64,000 nucleotides of DNA from Bacillus weihaiensis (lineage in GTDB: Bacteria > Bacillota > Bacilli > Bacillales > Bacillaceae). The stretch lies in assembly GCF_001889165.1 (NCBI RefSeq), contig NZ_CP016020.1, positions 310,001 to 374,000 on the forward strand, written 5' to 3'. A program made the translations under genes and the position numbers. Positions within the stretch are counted from its first letter, which is position 1, and every line of letters begins with the position of its first letter. The notes beneath the pieces were generated by a model that worked only from the letters and a program-made list of their open reading frames with translations, did not search any database and was not told where the DNA came from. Of the stretch, positions 35,335 through 45,112 are shown piece by piece.

Positions 35335-36657
35335 TTAGTTTCGGCGAATTTCGGGAAGTGACAGACACCATCCAACGATTGCACCACATACCGCAGGTAC
35401 AAGCCAGCCGATGCCAATACTAAACAGCGGGATATAGGTAAAGAAGCTAGTAAGATTTTCAGTCAACAGGTTTGCTGCTTTTAGACCATCTGCTAGACTG
35501 ATGATGGCCGTTACACCGAGGCTCCATTTGTAAACCTTCGATGTAATCCCAATCCCATAATCCACAAAAGACAAGAGAATTAAAACAATAGCTAACGGAT
35601 AAATAGCGAATAACAATGGTACAGAAACGGAGATTAGCTGTGTTAAGCCAAAGTTCGCCACCGCTGTACTAAATAGAGATAAAATAAGAATAACTACTTT
35701 ATAATCTAGCCATGGAATCACTTTCGCTAAATAGTTTCCGCAAGCAGAGACTAAGCCGACACTTGTTGTCAAGCAAGCAAATGTAATCGCTAATCCAAGG
35801 ACGACTCTACCTAAAGAACCAAATAACAAGCTCGCTGATCCTGATAAAATCGCGCCACCATTATCAAGATGACCAAGGCTTGTGACACTAGTCCCACCAA
35901 CATATGCAAGCGAAACATAAACAAAGGCTAGGCCGGCAGCGGCAATTAAGCCAGCTTGTATACAGATTTTCGCCACGTCCATCTTCGCAGTTACTCCACG
36001 ATCTTTAATCGTAGTAATAATGACAATTCCAAACACTAAGGCACCAAGTGCATCAAGTGTTAAATACCCTTCTAAGAAACCTTTGAAAAAAGCTCCATCA
36101 ACATAATCACCTTGTGCTGGCTGAAGCTCTCCCATTGGGGTAGAAAATGCCTTCACAGTTAAGGTAACTAATATAAGTAATAATGCAGGTGTTAGCACCT
36201 TTCCAATACGATCAACTAACTTCGTTGGATTTAACGCAAGCCAATAGGTTACAGCGAAAAAGAGTAAACTATAAAGAAATAACGTTCCTTGCGATGCAAG
36301 TAAGCTTTCTGGTAAAAAAGGAGTTACTCCTATTTCGTACGCAACTGTAGCCGTCCGAGGAATTCCAAAGAAAGGTCCAATGGTTAAATACAAAATAATC
36401 GGAAAAATCAGACCGAACGTAGGGTTAACTCTATTACTTATAGATTGAATATCATTACCAGACAATGCAATGGCTACAATGCCTAAAAAGGGTAGACCAA
36501 CGCCTGTTATTAAAAAACCTAATGTTGCAAGCCAAACATGCTCTCCTGCTTGTTGTCCCATTGCAGGTGGGAAAATCATATTCCCGGCACCTAAAAATAA
36601 TGCAAATAACATTAAACCGATAATCCATGTTTCTTTACCGGATAACTTTTTAACCAT
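35335..36657 (-). CDS. brnQ: Branched-chain amino acid:cation symporter BrnQ (copy 1)
   Basis: Takes up leucine, isoleucine and valine with Na+ or H+. The 440-aa membrane protein opens with the signature FALFLGAGNMIFPPAMGQQAGE and has about 12 hydrophobic segments, including the typical LTLDALGALVFGIV loop. An AGGAGG site precedes the ATG at 36657. It is divergent from a second BrnQ gene with 279 bp between the starts; such pairs are found in Bacillus and may share control, for example by CodY, though I see no clear CodY box. It uses the hairpin at 35281 as terminator. Confidence 0.92.
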   Translation of the reverse strand: MVKKLSGKETWIIGLMLFALFLGAGNMIFPPAMGQQAGEHVWLATLGFLITGVGLPFLGIVAIALSGNDIQSISNRVNPTFGLIFPIILYLTIGPFFGIPRTATVAYEIGVTPFLPESLLASQGTLFLYSLLFFAVTYWLALNPTKLVDRIGKVLTPALLLILVTLTVKAFSTPMGELQPAQGDYVDGAFFKGFLEGYLTLDALGALVFGIVIITTIKDRGVTAKMDVAKICIQAGLIAAAGLAFVYVSLAYVGGTSVTSLGHLDNGGAILSGSASLLFGSLGRVVLGLAITFACLTTSVGLVSACGNYLAKVIPWLDYKVVILILSLFSTAVANFGLTQLISVSVPLLFAIYPLAIVLILLSFVDYGIGITSKVYKWSLGVTAIISLADGLKAANLLTENLTSFFTYIPLFSIGIGWLVPAVCGAIVGWCLSLPEIRRN

Positions 36658-36936
36658 AATTTCCTCCTGAACAAAATGTTATATCACTATTAATACACAA
36701 TTCGATATTTTTTGACACGAAATTCAGTTTAGCACATTTAAATCTAAAGTTGATAGAAAAAAATAAATTTTTAAAAACTAAATTTAACCAATATCTAAAT
36801 ATTTTCTATTTTAGGATAATTATAGGATTTTTAATTATTATCTAAATTATTTTAATAATCTTATTTTTCTGTTTCCTCTAGTATTATCTTGTCCACCTTG
36901 CTATAATTCAGCCTTATATAAAGGAGGCAATTTCAA

Positions 36937-38262
36937 TTGTTTAAGAAAAATGAACTTATTTTTATTAGCTTTATGCTGTTTTCCATGTTTTTTGGTGCAG
37001 GAAATCTTATTTTTCCGGCATTTTTAGGTAGGTCAGCTGGCGAGGATGTCTGGATCTCCCTGGCAGGCTTCATTTTAACTGCTGTAGGCTTACCGATTCT
37101 TGGTGTTATGGCGGTAGCAAAAGCGGGAAGCTTACATACATTAGCAACGCGTGTACATCCTACATTTGCTTTTTTATTTCCATTATTTATTTATGTGTCG
37201 ATAGGACCTGGATTAGCTATACCACGTGCGGGATCGATTTCATATGAAATGGGTCTTAAACCATTTTTAACAGAATCACTGGCGGATCAATCATGGATGT
37301 TGTTTCTTTACACGATTATCTTTTTCAGTATTACCCTTTGGTTAAGCTTACAACCGTCAAAGCTGGTTGATCGTTTTGGGAAATTACTTACACCCATTTT
37401 ACTTATTATGATAACGATTATCTTTATAAAAGCGGTGATAACACCGATTGGAAGCTTTGGACAAGCAACAGGATCTTATGAAGAGATTCCATTTTTTCAA
37501 GGATTTTTAGATGGGTATTTAACAATGGATGCGTTAGCTGCCCTTGTTTTTGGAATAGTTGTGGCAAATACAATTCGTTCAAAAGGTGTGGATCAGCCAA
37601 AACTCCTTTCACGTTATATGAGCTATGCAGGTATTGGTGCAGGTGCTCTATTAGCAACCATTTATGGGGTTTTAGCCTATTTAGGAGCTTCAAGTAGTTC
37701 AGTTGGAGAGGCTGAAAATGGTGCACAGGTGTTAACACTTGTGATGAATGAGCTATTTGGTCCAGCAGGAATTCTGATGCTTGGTTTATTATTTACGTTG
37801 GCTTGTTTATGTGTATGTATTGGTCTAATCATTGCTTGTAGCCAGTACTTCACAGGTATTTTCCCAAAGCTTTCTTATAAACAATGGGCGGTGACGTTAG
37901 CTGCATTAAGCTTACTTGTCGCAAATTTAGGGTTAACACAAATTCTGTCCATCTCTGTCCCAATTTTAGGCGCGGTGTATCCTATAGCCGTAGTTTTGAT
38001 TACGCTTGGTTTGTTATCAGCGAAAATAAGTCATAGTGTTTATTTCCTTACGATTCTATTTACTGCCTTGTTTAGTGTAGCAGAAACAGTGAATCATACG
38101 TTCTTACAGAATCTACTAGATCCAGTTTTAAGTGTTATGCCGCTTTACGGTGAAGGTGTTGGATGGATTGTTCCAGCTGTGATCGGTGCAATTGTAGGTC
38201 TTATTGTGGGTCATTTAAATGGGGGAAAGGATATAGACGAACCTGTGAAAATAGCGGGATAG
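36937..38262 (+). CDS. brnQ: Branched-chain amino acid:cation symporter BrnQ (copy 2)
   Basis: Second BrnQ carrier of 441 aa. It begins MFKKNELIFISFMLFSMFFGAGN and shares the family signature LGR(S)AGEDVW, with about 12 hydrophobic segments. The start is TTG, with AAAGGAGG 9 bases upstream. It is a paralogue of the divergent neighbour, plainly diverged in sequence, so not a recent duplicate. The AT-rich 279-bp gap between the two genes holds their promoters. Confidence 0.92.
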   Translation: MFKKNELIFISFMLFSMFFGAGNLIFPAFLGRSAGEDVWISLAGFILTAVGLPILGVMAVAKAGSLHTLATRVHPTFAFLFPLFIYVSIGPGLAIPRAGSISYEMGLKPFLTESLADQSWMLFLYTIIFFSITLWLSLQPSKLVDRFGKLLTPILLIMITIIFIKAVITPIGSFGQATGSYEEIPFFQGFLDGYLTMDALAALVFGIVVANTIRSKGVDQPKLLSRYMSYAGIGAGALLATIYGVLAYLGASSSSVGEAENGAQVLTLVMNELFGPAGILMLGLLFTLACLCVCIGLIIACSQYFTGIFPKLSYKQWAVTLAALSLLVANLGLTQILSISVPILGAVYPIAVVLITLGLLSAKISHSVYFLTILFTALFSVAETVNHTFLQNLLDPVLSVMPLYGEGVGWIVPAVIGAIVGLIVGHLNGGKDIDEPVKIAG

Positions 38263-38267
38263 CTAGT

Positions 38268-38297
38268 GAAGTGAGGGTGAGACTCCCTTGCTTTTTT
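38268..38297 (+). terminator. Terminator after brnQ copy 2
   Basis: GTGAGGG pairs with CCCTTGC through two G-U pairs, with a 7-base loop, and is followed directly by seven T residues. Confidence 0.6.
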
Positions 38298-38588
38298 TGC
38301 GTTTGAAAAAAGAAGAGGATTTCTGTCATTCTAGTGCCTTGGTTAGGTAGACATCATGTTTAAGCAGAGCTGTCGTGGAACGGAAAAGGATGAAGCTTTT
38401 TTAAAAACTATGGTGGTATTATCAAAAACTATAGTCATCTTTCACATGTAATAACCATTCCTATACAGATAGGAAAATCTTATATCTAGGTAGGAATTCG
38501 GCCTTTGGGATTTCCACCACAAAAGCAACACTGATGCGAAACCAACCAATTACAAAGAGGCCACCTTAAAAAGGTAACCTCTCCTAAA
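38298..38588. other. Intergenic region with a convergent hairpin
   Basis: Nothing gene-like is present. At 38556-38582 the arms AGAGGCCACCTT and AAGGTAACCTCT can pair with few mismatches and could end the SEC-C gene transcript. A direct AAAAACTATNGT duplication lies at about 38405-38430. Confidence 0.45.
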
Positions 38589-40421
38589 TCAAACAAAACT
38601 TAATAGCTTTTCCTCAGCATTTTTAGCTGCTTTTGTCACTGTGTTACCGAGGTCTGCTGTTTTTCCTTGCTTATCAAGCCATTTTGATAAAGCTTTAAGG
38701 GTACTCATAAAGTCCTTTGCAGCTGTTTTACTAAGTGGCTCGTAAAGACCCGGGAATTCGATAGTTAATACGTCATGCCAGAAGGCTTCATCACAAGAAT
38801 CCCATTGTGTATGAGTTGAGTTTTCTAGTATCTCTCTTAGATCAAATAAGCAGTTACGATATTTTCTTACGGTTGAATCTGCTTTTCCTTCTGTTTTTTC
38901 CTTAAAGAAGGTAACGAGATCTTCTGAATAGAAGTTGTCGACAGTGTTTGGTGTGAATCCTAAAAATTCATAGAATGGGATGTCCTCTTGGTTCACTGTT
39001 TTGCTGTCACTCTCTTTAGATTCTAGTTCTTTATAGTCCGTTACTCTGTTGTCACCGCCTGTTACAAATGGTGAAAGAGGGAGACCGAGCTCTTTTCTAA
39101 CTGAGTTAAAGTCAGCTGTTACTTCAACTGTTCCATATTCTTTTTCAATCTCAATGTACATAGCGTATTCAAGATTTTTTAAGTAGGTGTCGGCTGTTTT
39201 TAGGTCACCTTTTTGAACGAGTTCAAGTAGGGAATGGTCGCCAAGTATCGGGATTTTTTTGTCTAAATCGCTTCTAATATCATTTTGAGCGTAGAGTGTA
39301 AAATAAGGTGCTGTTCCTTCATTGAAGGACGCAATCGTATTACGAAGCTCTACTTGATAAGGAAGTGTTTGTGTGACTGTATCCACGTTATGATACGTGA
39401 TGGTTTCCTCAGATAGCTTTTCTTCAATCATTGCTTTGAACTCTGTCACTCTTTCCATTTCAAGTGTGTTGAGCTTTAGAAGTTCTCCATCTTGTGTAAT
39501 AGAGCCTATCACGTTACCTACTAATACGGGATTCTTAATTTCGCTATCTTCATATTGATACCAATTATTTACCCAGCTAGCTAGTTTCTTTTGTGGTGTC
39601 CAGCTATCAATTATTACCTCTTTTTGAGTCTGAATGAATTCTGCAATTGCTTGATCATTTTTAACTTTATATGAAAGGGTATATTGTGTAATCTCTGTAG
39701 GGATTTTCTCATGCTCAGGTTCTGCTAGGAAATCATGTAAAATCTCAGGATAATATTGTTGTAGAGCGTCTTGTGACCCGATTCCGTGCTGCGCTACTAA
39801 CTCTTCTACTTTATTTGCAGCTCGTTGAACACCATCTGGCTTGTTAAAGACTCTTACTCCATTAAAATAGTAAAGATCTTCATACTTTTCTAAGAGACCA
39901 ATTGTCCCAATCCAAGGCGCAAAGGTTGGGAAATTTTCCTTTGAAGCTGAAACATGGAATTGTTCCCTTGTCAGCACATCTTCAAAGAGAACAAAGTCTG
40001 CATTAATATCGACTGCTTGGACAATAGCTGGTTTAAGGTTTTCCCAATTGTGAGCCATTTCCTTTTCAGACTCATTTAGCTTGCTGCTATTTTCTTGTAG
40101 AAACCATTCAATACCACGTAGCCCATTTTCAAAGCGGTGGAAAAAGTATAACCAAAAGTCAAAGTGCCCTTTTTCTATTGATTTATTTGGAAAAGAAGTA
40201 TTTGCCCGCTTTTTAAATCCACTATGTAATTGGTATAATTTACTTGTTGGGACATTGCTTTCGATAAAAGCATTCACTTTTAATACGAGGCTATGTTTTT
40301 GTTGATAAAAACGCTCTTCTTTTACTTCGTGGAGCTGAATAACATTTTCTTTATTTAGACAACATTTTTTGAATTTTTTCCCACTGCCACATGGACATGG
40401 ATCGTTACGTTTTACTGACAT
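38589..40421 (-). CDS. Large SEC-C motif protein
   Basis: 610-aa protein with an N-terminal SEC-C zinc motif ([17 protein letters not shown], residues 4-20) followed by about 590 residues with no domain I recognise. They are mostly charged and helical, with a last 110 residues (STVRKYRNCLFDLREIL…LSTLKALSKWLDKQGK region) that resemble a small helical bundle such as the SAM-like N-terminal domain of integrases. The start at 40421 is favoured by AGGTGATTGAA just upstream; a GTG three codons earlier is possible. The function is unknown, and the partner is probably a ribosome- or nucleic-acid-binding process. Confidence 0.75.
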   Translation of the reverse strand: MSVKRNDPCPCGSGKKFKKCCLNKENVIQLHEVKEERFYQQKHSLVLKVNAFIESNVPTSKLYQLHSGFKKRANTSFPNKSIEKGHFDFWLYFFHRFENGLRGIEWFLQENSSKLNESEKEMAHNWENLKPAIVQAVDINADFVLFEDVLTREQFHVSASKENFPTFAPWIGTIGLLEKYEDLYYFNGVRVFNKPDGVQRAANKVEELVAQHGIGSQDALQQYYPEILHDFLAEPEHEKIPTEITQYTLSYKVKNDQAIAEFIQTQKEVIIDSWTPQKKLASWVNNWYQYEDSEIKNPVLVGNVIGSITQDGELLKLNTLEMERVTEFKAMIEEKLSEETITYHNVDTVTQTLPYQVELRNTIASFNEGTAPYFTLYAQNDIRSDLDKKIPILGDHSLLELVQKGDLKTADTYLKNLEYAMYIEIEKEYGTVEVTADFNSVRKELGLPLSPFVTGGDNRVTDYKELESKESDSKTVNQEDIPFYEFLGFTPNTVDNFYSEDLVTFFKEKTEGKADSTVRKYRNCLFDLREILENSTHTQWDSCDEAFWHDVLTIEFPGLYEPLSKTAAKDFMSTLKALSKWLDKQGKTADLGNTVTKAAKNAEEKLLSFV

Positions 40422-40684
40422 TTCAATCACCTATCTATCATTTTATTAGTATTAGTTTAACTAAAGGAGGCCAAACTTCAAGAGCTTGATGAGAATACTG
40501 TTAGTTCTGACTTTTGTTCTGAAACTAAAGCGAACGGTATACTTGGTCAAAGCCGGCACTTGTAGTGTCCTAGCTTAGGCTCCGGTGGCTAGAGTTTTGT
40601 ATGCATTGGGCTTTTTTTCCTTGAAACCTTCTACATAGTTGATACGTACTACTTACTATTAACGTAATTTAGGAGACGATAATA

Positions 40685-41317
40685 ATGAAACAAACATTGA
40701 ATTTTTTGATTCAATCTTTTACAGGGTTTGTCGCTACCACGACTACTTGGACGGTTGCAATGATTGGATTTGATCAATCGTTTCTTATGTCTAGCCTCTA
40801 TGCAATTGGCGGCGGCATTACGGCCTTTTTCCTAGCTAAAGGGATTACATTTACAATGTTTTTAAAGCAAAATCAACTTAGTCGAAAAGAATATCGTTAT
40901 ATAAAGCATCACGTAAAGGATGCAAACATCAAAATAAAGCGACTTCGAAAGGCCTTGTTTACAATTCGGAATGTGTCATCGATTAAACAAAATGTAGAGA
41001 TTTATCGGGTCGTCACAAAAATCTATTCTATCACAAAAAAAGAACCTAAGCGATTCTATCTAGCTGAGTCGTTCTATTATTCTCATCTAGATTCACTTGT
41101 TGAACTGAGTGAACGCTATGCTTTTTTAGCTTCCCAGCCAAAGAAAAATGTGGAGTTAGCAAGTTCTTTAAGTGAAACTCGTCAAACCATTTCAAGTCTA
41201 GCAGATACATTGGAAAAAGATTTACATGATATCCTCTCGAAGGATATCGACCAATTACATTTTGAATTAGATGTTGCAAAGCTTTCAATAGATAAATCAA
41301 TGAAAAATAATAAATAG
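40685..41317 (+). CDS. xpaC: XpaC family 5-bromo-4-chloroindolyl phosphate hydrolysis protein
   Basis: 210-aa protein with two membrane segments (about 12-55) followed by a helical cytoplasmic domain (KHHVKDANIKIKRLRKAL…). It matches the XpaC family, named for a phosphatase-like phenotype. It is followed after 12 bp by the telA gene; the xpaC-telA pair is conserved in Bacillus. The biochemical role is not established. Confidence 0.88.
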   Translation: MKQTLNFLIQSFTGFVATTTTWTVAMIGFDQSFLMSSLYAIGGGITAFFLAKGITFTMFLKQNQLSRKEYRYIKHHVKDANIKIKRLRKALFTIRNVSSIKQNVEIYRVVTKIYSITKKEPKRFYLAESFYYSHLDSLVELSERYAFLASQPKKNVELASSLSETRQTISSLADTLEKDLHDILSKDIDQLHFELDVAKLSIDKSMKNNK

Positions 41318-41329
41318 GAGGCAACGGGT

Positions 41330-42475
41330 ATGACAAATCATCAGCATAGTGAGCTTGACGAGCTGCTAGCCAATCCGTTTGGTGAAGAGGAGCTTGACGT
41401 AACGAGGTCGGAAGAGATAAATAGTGATAAACCGAAGAAATTGATTGATGTGTTACCGGAGGAAAATCGGCAAAAAGCGATCCAGCTTGCTGAGCAGATT
41501 GACCCAACAAATCAGCAGGCTATTGCCTTATATGGAACACAGGCGCAGTCTAAGCTATTAAATTTTTCCCATTCAATGCTTGATCATGTGCAAAAGAAGG
41601 ATACAGGTGAAATTGGAGAAATTATTCATGATTTAATGAAAAAGCTTGAACAGGTTAGTCCGAACGATTTGAAGCCTGCTAAACGTGGTTTGATGTCAAA
41701 AATGTTTGGGAAGCTGACAAATTCTGTGCAAGAGGTATTAACAAGGTACCAAAAAACGGGTGTTCAAATTGATCGAATCAGTGTAAAGCTGGATCATTCA
41801 AAAAATGGGTTGCTTCAGGATATACATGTGCTTGAGGAATTATATGAAAAAAACAAAGAATATTTCCATGCTTTAAATGTGTATATTGCAGCCGGTGAAT
41901 TGAAGCTTGAGGAGCTTGAAACAAAAACGATTCCAGCACTGAAGAAAAAAGCAGAGGAAACACAGGATCAAATGGCGTTTCAAGAGGTGAACGATCTCAT
42001 GCAGTTTGCGGATCGCCTAGAAAAGCGCACACATGACCTTGTGCTTAGTAGACAGATTACGATGCAAAGTGCGCCGCAGATTCGCTTAATCCAAAGTGCG
42101 AACCAAGCTCTGGTTGAGAAAATACAATCGTCTATTACCACTGCGATTCCTTTATGGAAAAATCAAGTGGCGATTGCTTTAACATTACTTCGACAAAAGG
42201 ACGCCGTTGAAGCACAAAAGCTTGTATCCAAAACGACGAATGATTTACTCTTAAAAAATGCAGAAATGTTAAAAGTGAACACACTTGAAACAGCAAGAGA
42301 AAATGAGCGAGGCTTAGTGGATGTGGACACGTTGAAAAAGGTTCAGGATCACCTCGTCTCCACTTTAGAAGAAACTCTCCGTATCCAAGCAGAGGGGCGA
42401 GCAAAACGTCTACAGGCTGAACAAGACCTAGCGACAATGGAAACCGACCTCAAAAAGAAGCTTGCAGGTATGTGA
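41330..42475 (+). CDS. telA: TelA family toxic anion resistance protein
   Basis: 381-aa helical protein (YceH/TelA/KlaA family) associated with tellurite and other stress tolerance. It contains the family core ([46 protein letters not shown]) and a C-terminal coiled coil (…[16 protein letters not shown]). GGAGGC precedes the ATG, and it is translated with xpaC. It ends directly before a perfect hairpin terminator. Confidence 0.9.
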   Translation: MTNHQHSELDELLANPFGEEELDVTRSEEINSDKPKKLIDVLPEENRQKAIQLAEQIDPTNQQAIALYGTQAQSKLLNFSHSMLDHVQKKDTGEIGEIIHDLMKKLEQVSPNDLKPAKRGLMSKMFGKLTNSVQEVLTRYQKTGVQIDRISVKLDHSKNGLLQDIHVLEELYEKNKEYFHALNVYIAAGELKLEELETKTIPALKKKAEETQDQMAFQEVNDLMQFADRLEKRTHDLVLSRQITMQSAPQIRLIQSANQALVEKIQSSITTAIPLWKNQVAIALTLLRQKDAVEAQKLVSKTTNDLLLKNAEMLKVNTLETARENERGLVDVDTLKKVQDHLVSTLEETLRIQAEGRAKRLQAEQDLATMETDLKKKLAGM

Positions 42476-42479
42476 AAAT

Positions 42480-42527
42480 AAGGTGCCTGTCCCCCAGCGC
42501 TTTAACGCGCTGGGGGACAGGCACCTT
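42480..42527. terminator. Perfect 21-bp hairpin from inverted repeat copies
   Basis: The arms at 42480-42500 (AAGGTGCCTGTCCCCCAGCGC) and 42507-42527 are exact complements with a 6-base loop. It sits between convergent genes (telA and the 42528 gene); the stop codon of the latter starts at the base after the arm. It functions as a bidirectional terminator and consists of two inverted copies of the interspersed repeat. Confidence 0.92.
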
Positions 42528-43124
42528 TTAGCTTACAATCGTAATGGCTTTTTGAAGGATTTCGCTTTTTCGCTTGTCTTTTGCTGTTTCGTATTCCTCG
42601 AGAAATTCTAATGCTTCTTCCTCTGAAGCGCCGATTTTCGCTAAATCTGTGAGAAGTTGATCATAGATTGAATGAAATTCATTCTCTGTCTTCTCCTCAA
42701 TTTTTTGTCCAGCTTTCGCATAGCGCTGATAAAAGCTCACTAATGAGGCTTTTTCATTTTGTGTGACAGCTGCACGATAATCTGTTTCAGCCTGGGTTAA
42801 GAGTGCTTGGATATCCTTGTTTGTTTGAGCTTGTAGTTCTTTGAATTTCAAGCGATACTCAGCCTTGATGGTCTCGAGGTTTGTATTCATTCCTTTTGTT
42901 TTATCTGAGTCATTGGTAGGGCTATCCTCTGTAGTGATCGTTAGGCTTTCTACTTTCGCTTGATTAAAAACTGCTTTTGAAGGAAAAGGAAGCTGCCTTG
43001 AAATGTCACGTTGCACTGTATGTGACTCTGTCATTTTATAAGGTCCCGTACTCATATAAGTCGATAGAATTAATATAACGCCAATTACGATCCCTGAAAA
43101 AATAATGAGTGAACGATTGTTCAT
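42528..43124 (-). CDS. Membrane-anchored helical protein of unknown function
   Basis: 198-aa protein with one N-terminal membrane segment (about 5-26), an outside linker and a long helical C-terminal half (KAEYRLKFKELQAQTNKDIQ, then EALEFLEEYETAKDKRKSEI). The rich Glu/Lys helix suggests a coiled coil. A good GAGGAGGTAGAG site precedes the ATG. It is divergent from the hisJ gene, with 141 bp between the starts. I do not recognise a family. Confidence 0.75.
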   Translation of the reverse strand: MNNRSLIIFSGIVIGVILILSTYMSTGPYKMTESHTVQRDISRQLPFPSKAVFNQAKVESLTITTEDSPTNDSDKTKGMNTNLETIKAEYRLKFKELQAQTNKDIQALLTQAETDYRAAVTQNEKASLVSFYQRYAKAGQKIEEKTENEFHSIYDQLLTDLAKIGASEEEALEFLEEYETAKDKRKSEILQKAITIVS

Positions 43125-43265
43125 CGTATTCTCTACCTCCTCTCATCCTTTATTTTTGACAAAAAAGCGGTATTTAAACAGTAGATTATTGAAGACTAGA
43201 TTAATGCAACTAGCTACGATATGATGTAAGAGAAAATAATGGGTAAATTTTCTAGGAGGTAAGAG

Positions 43266-44090
43266 ATGACAAGTACAAACTCAGTGAAATTTGATTTACA
43301 TACTCACCATGAACGCTGTGGGCATGCATTAGGGACAATTGAGGATTATGTTAAGCAGGCGATTGACTTTGGCTTAGATTACATTGGCATCTCAGATCAT
43401 TCTCCATACTTTTATAGTGACGAAGATCACTTATATCCAACGATTTCAATGAAAAAAAGTGAGTTTCATGCATATATAGAGGAAGTTCTTCGGTTGAAAG
43501 AAGCATATAAGGATAAAATTCATGTGCTGCTAGGGGTGGAAAGCGACTTTTTTCCAGACCATCTCGACTTGTATCGACAGCAGTATATAAATCAGCCCTT
43601 TGACTACATCATTGGTTCAGTTCATTATGTCCAGGACGTTAATATTTTTAAAAGAGGCCGCTGGGATGGATTATCTAAACGGGAAAAGCAGGAAGTAAAA
43701 GAAGAGTATTATCGTTTGATTGCACATTCTGCAAAAAGCGGTTTATTTCAGATACTTGGTCATATTGATGCCATGAAAGGCTTTTATCCTGAATTTTCTT
43801 CTATTCAAACGGATGTGATTGATAAGACGTTAAAAATCATTGGTGAGCAGGATGTGGCGATTGAGATTAATACGTCAGGAAGCACGAAGGATTGTGGGGG
43901 CTGGTATCCGGCTGATGATATTCTAGAACGAGCTCTTTATCATAATGTCTCCGTCACATTTGGATCGGACGCTCATAAACCAGAGCGAATATGCGATGAA
44001 TTTGATCTTGTGAAAAAGAGATTAAAAGAGATTGGATATCGCGAGTGGGTCTATTTTGTTGAGAGGAAGAGACGCGTAACGGGTTTATAG
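43266..44090 (+). CDS. hisJ: Histidinol-phosphatase, PHP type
   Basis: Hydrolyses histidinol phosphate in histidine synthesis. The 274-aa protein shows PHP motifs: DLHTHHERCGHA near residue 10, ISDHSPYF near 43, GVESDFFPDH near 92, GSVHY near 115, GHIDAMK near 166 and GSDAHKPE near 238. An AGGAGG site lies just before the ATG. The gene is monocistronic and not next to other his genes, as in B. subtilis. It ends in a terminator. Confidence 0.92.
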   Translation: MTSTNSVKFDLHTHHERCGHALGTIEDYVKQAIDFGLDYIGISDHSPYFYSDEDHLYPTISMKKSEFHAYIEEVLRLKEAYKDKIHVLLGVESDFFPDHLDLYRQQYINQPFDYIIGSVHYVQDVNIFKRGRWDGLSKREKQEVKEEYYRLIAHSAKSGLFQILGHIDAMKGFYPEFSSIQTDVIDKTLKIIGEQDVAIEINTSGSTKDCGGWYPADDILERALYHNVSVTFGSDAHKPERICDEFDLVKKRLKEIGYREWVYFVERKRRVTGL

Positions 44091-44142
44091 ATTAGTAGTA
44101 GTTGCGGCGAAAAATCGATAATAATCAGGTAATAAGTTGAAA

Positions 44143-44175
44143 TAAAGAGCCCTTTTTCTTTTGAGGGCTCTTTTA
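44143..44175 (+). terminator. Terminator after hisJ
   Basis: The arms AAAGAGCCC (44144-44152) and GGGCTCTTTT (44165-44174) form a good stem with T-run, 53 bp after the stop. The gap to 44346 shows nothing more. Confidence 0.88.
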
Positions 44176-44346
44176 CTCATTTTCAAAAAAATGTAGCTAT
44201 TCAAATAAAGGAATGAAAAAAAATATTCAGTATTTTATACGTAATACTGTGTTTTGGTAAGTAAGGGAGAAAAAACGTGAAGCTAAAGGAAATCTGTTCG
44301 GCACTTAGGATTTTTTAGGGAAATAATATCTATAAGAAGATTTTCA

Positions 44347-44772
44347 TTACATCTCCATATCTCGCTTGGTTTTTATTCTCTTATATAGAAATCTTGTTAA
44401 AACGAAGAAGAGTGCAATTAGGGCATAGACAAAAAACATCGCGATATAACCCCAAAGTCCAATTATTGCATCGATAAATTCCATATTTCCTCGGTTTGTA
44501 ATCGCCTGTTGGATTTCAATGGCAAATACTAAAACGAACATAAAGGTTAATGTATAGACAAAAGAAATCATATGCATTCCATATGGAAATCGAGCAAGCC
44601 ACTTCGTCATTAAATAGACTATGCCAAATGTACCCATCCCAATAATCCCCATAATCCAAAAATGCATATCCTTATCCGTCAATTGTAGTCCAAGGACATC
44701 GTTCAGGATGACAATCAACACATCATGCATCATATTTACAAGCTCAACAAGAAACAAAATCGCATCTTTCAT
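44347..44772 (-). CDS. Four-span membrane protein of unknown function
   Basis: 141-aa protein with four predicted membrane helices (about 5-25, 38-58, 68-90, 105-130) and a short basic tail (FLYKRIKTKRDMEM). A loop near RFPYGMHMISFVYTLTFMF is the only distinctive stretch. AAAGGACTCACC upstream is a fair ribosome-binding site. I do not recognise it. Confidence 0.7.
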   Translation of the reverse strand: MKDAILFLVELVNMMHDVLIVILNDVLGLQLTDKDMHFWIMGIIGMGTFGIVYLMTKWLARFPYGMHMISFVYTLTFMFVLVFAIEIQQAITNRGNMEFIDAIIGLWGYIAMFFVYALIALFFVLTRFLYKRIKTKRDMEM

Positions 44773-44811
44773 AGTGGGTGAGTCCTTTCAGTTTCAGTTT
44801 TAGTTGGTGGT

Positions 44812-44896
44812 GCTAAGGGTGGTGCCTGGCCCCCGCCATATTAAAGTGGTAAAGGGAATGATGGTTTCGGTGCCTGGCCCCCACCACGTTAGTGCA
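44812..44896. repeat. Two interspersed repeat copies
   Basis: GGTGCCTGGCCCCC occurs twice (44820 and 44870), each with a TTAAAGTG- or GTTAGTGC-type tail, within the 340-bp gap before the next gene. The rest of the gap, to 45112, is AT-rich without a gene. Confidence 0.7.
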
Positions 44897-45112
44897 GTGA
44901 AATGATTTATTATCATGATCTCTCACGACCTTATTTTCAGATTCCACACATTAGTATGCCAGTGAGTATGTCCTGGAGTGTTACTAATGTTATCTTTAAG
45001 CCCATTGTTTTTTATTTATCTAGATAGCTAGAGATAGCTAGTCAACATATTAAATGGGTGATCTGCATACGCTTGTAGTAGGTAAGCTACCTACAAGGTG
45101 TGGTGTGAAAAG

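Noticed and set aside
36658-36936. CodY or T-box control element between the two brnQ genes
   Set aside because: The AT-rich stretches look loosely like a CodY box, but no match is close enough to AATTTTCWGAAAATT, and no T-box leader features are present.
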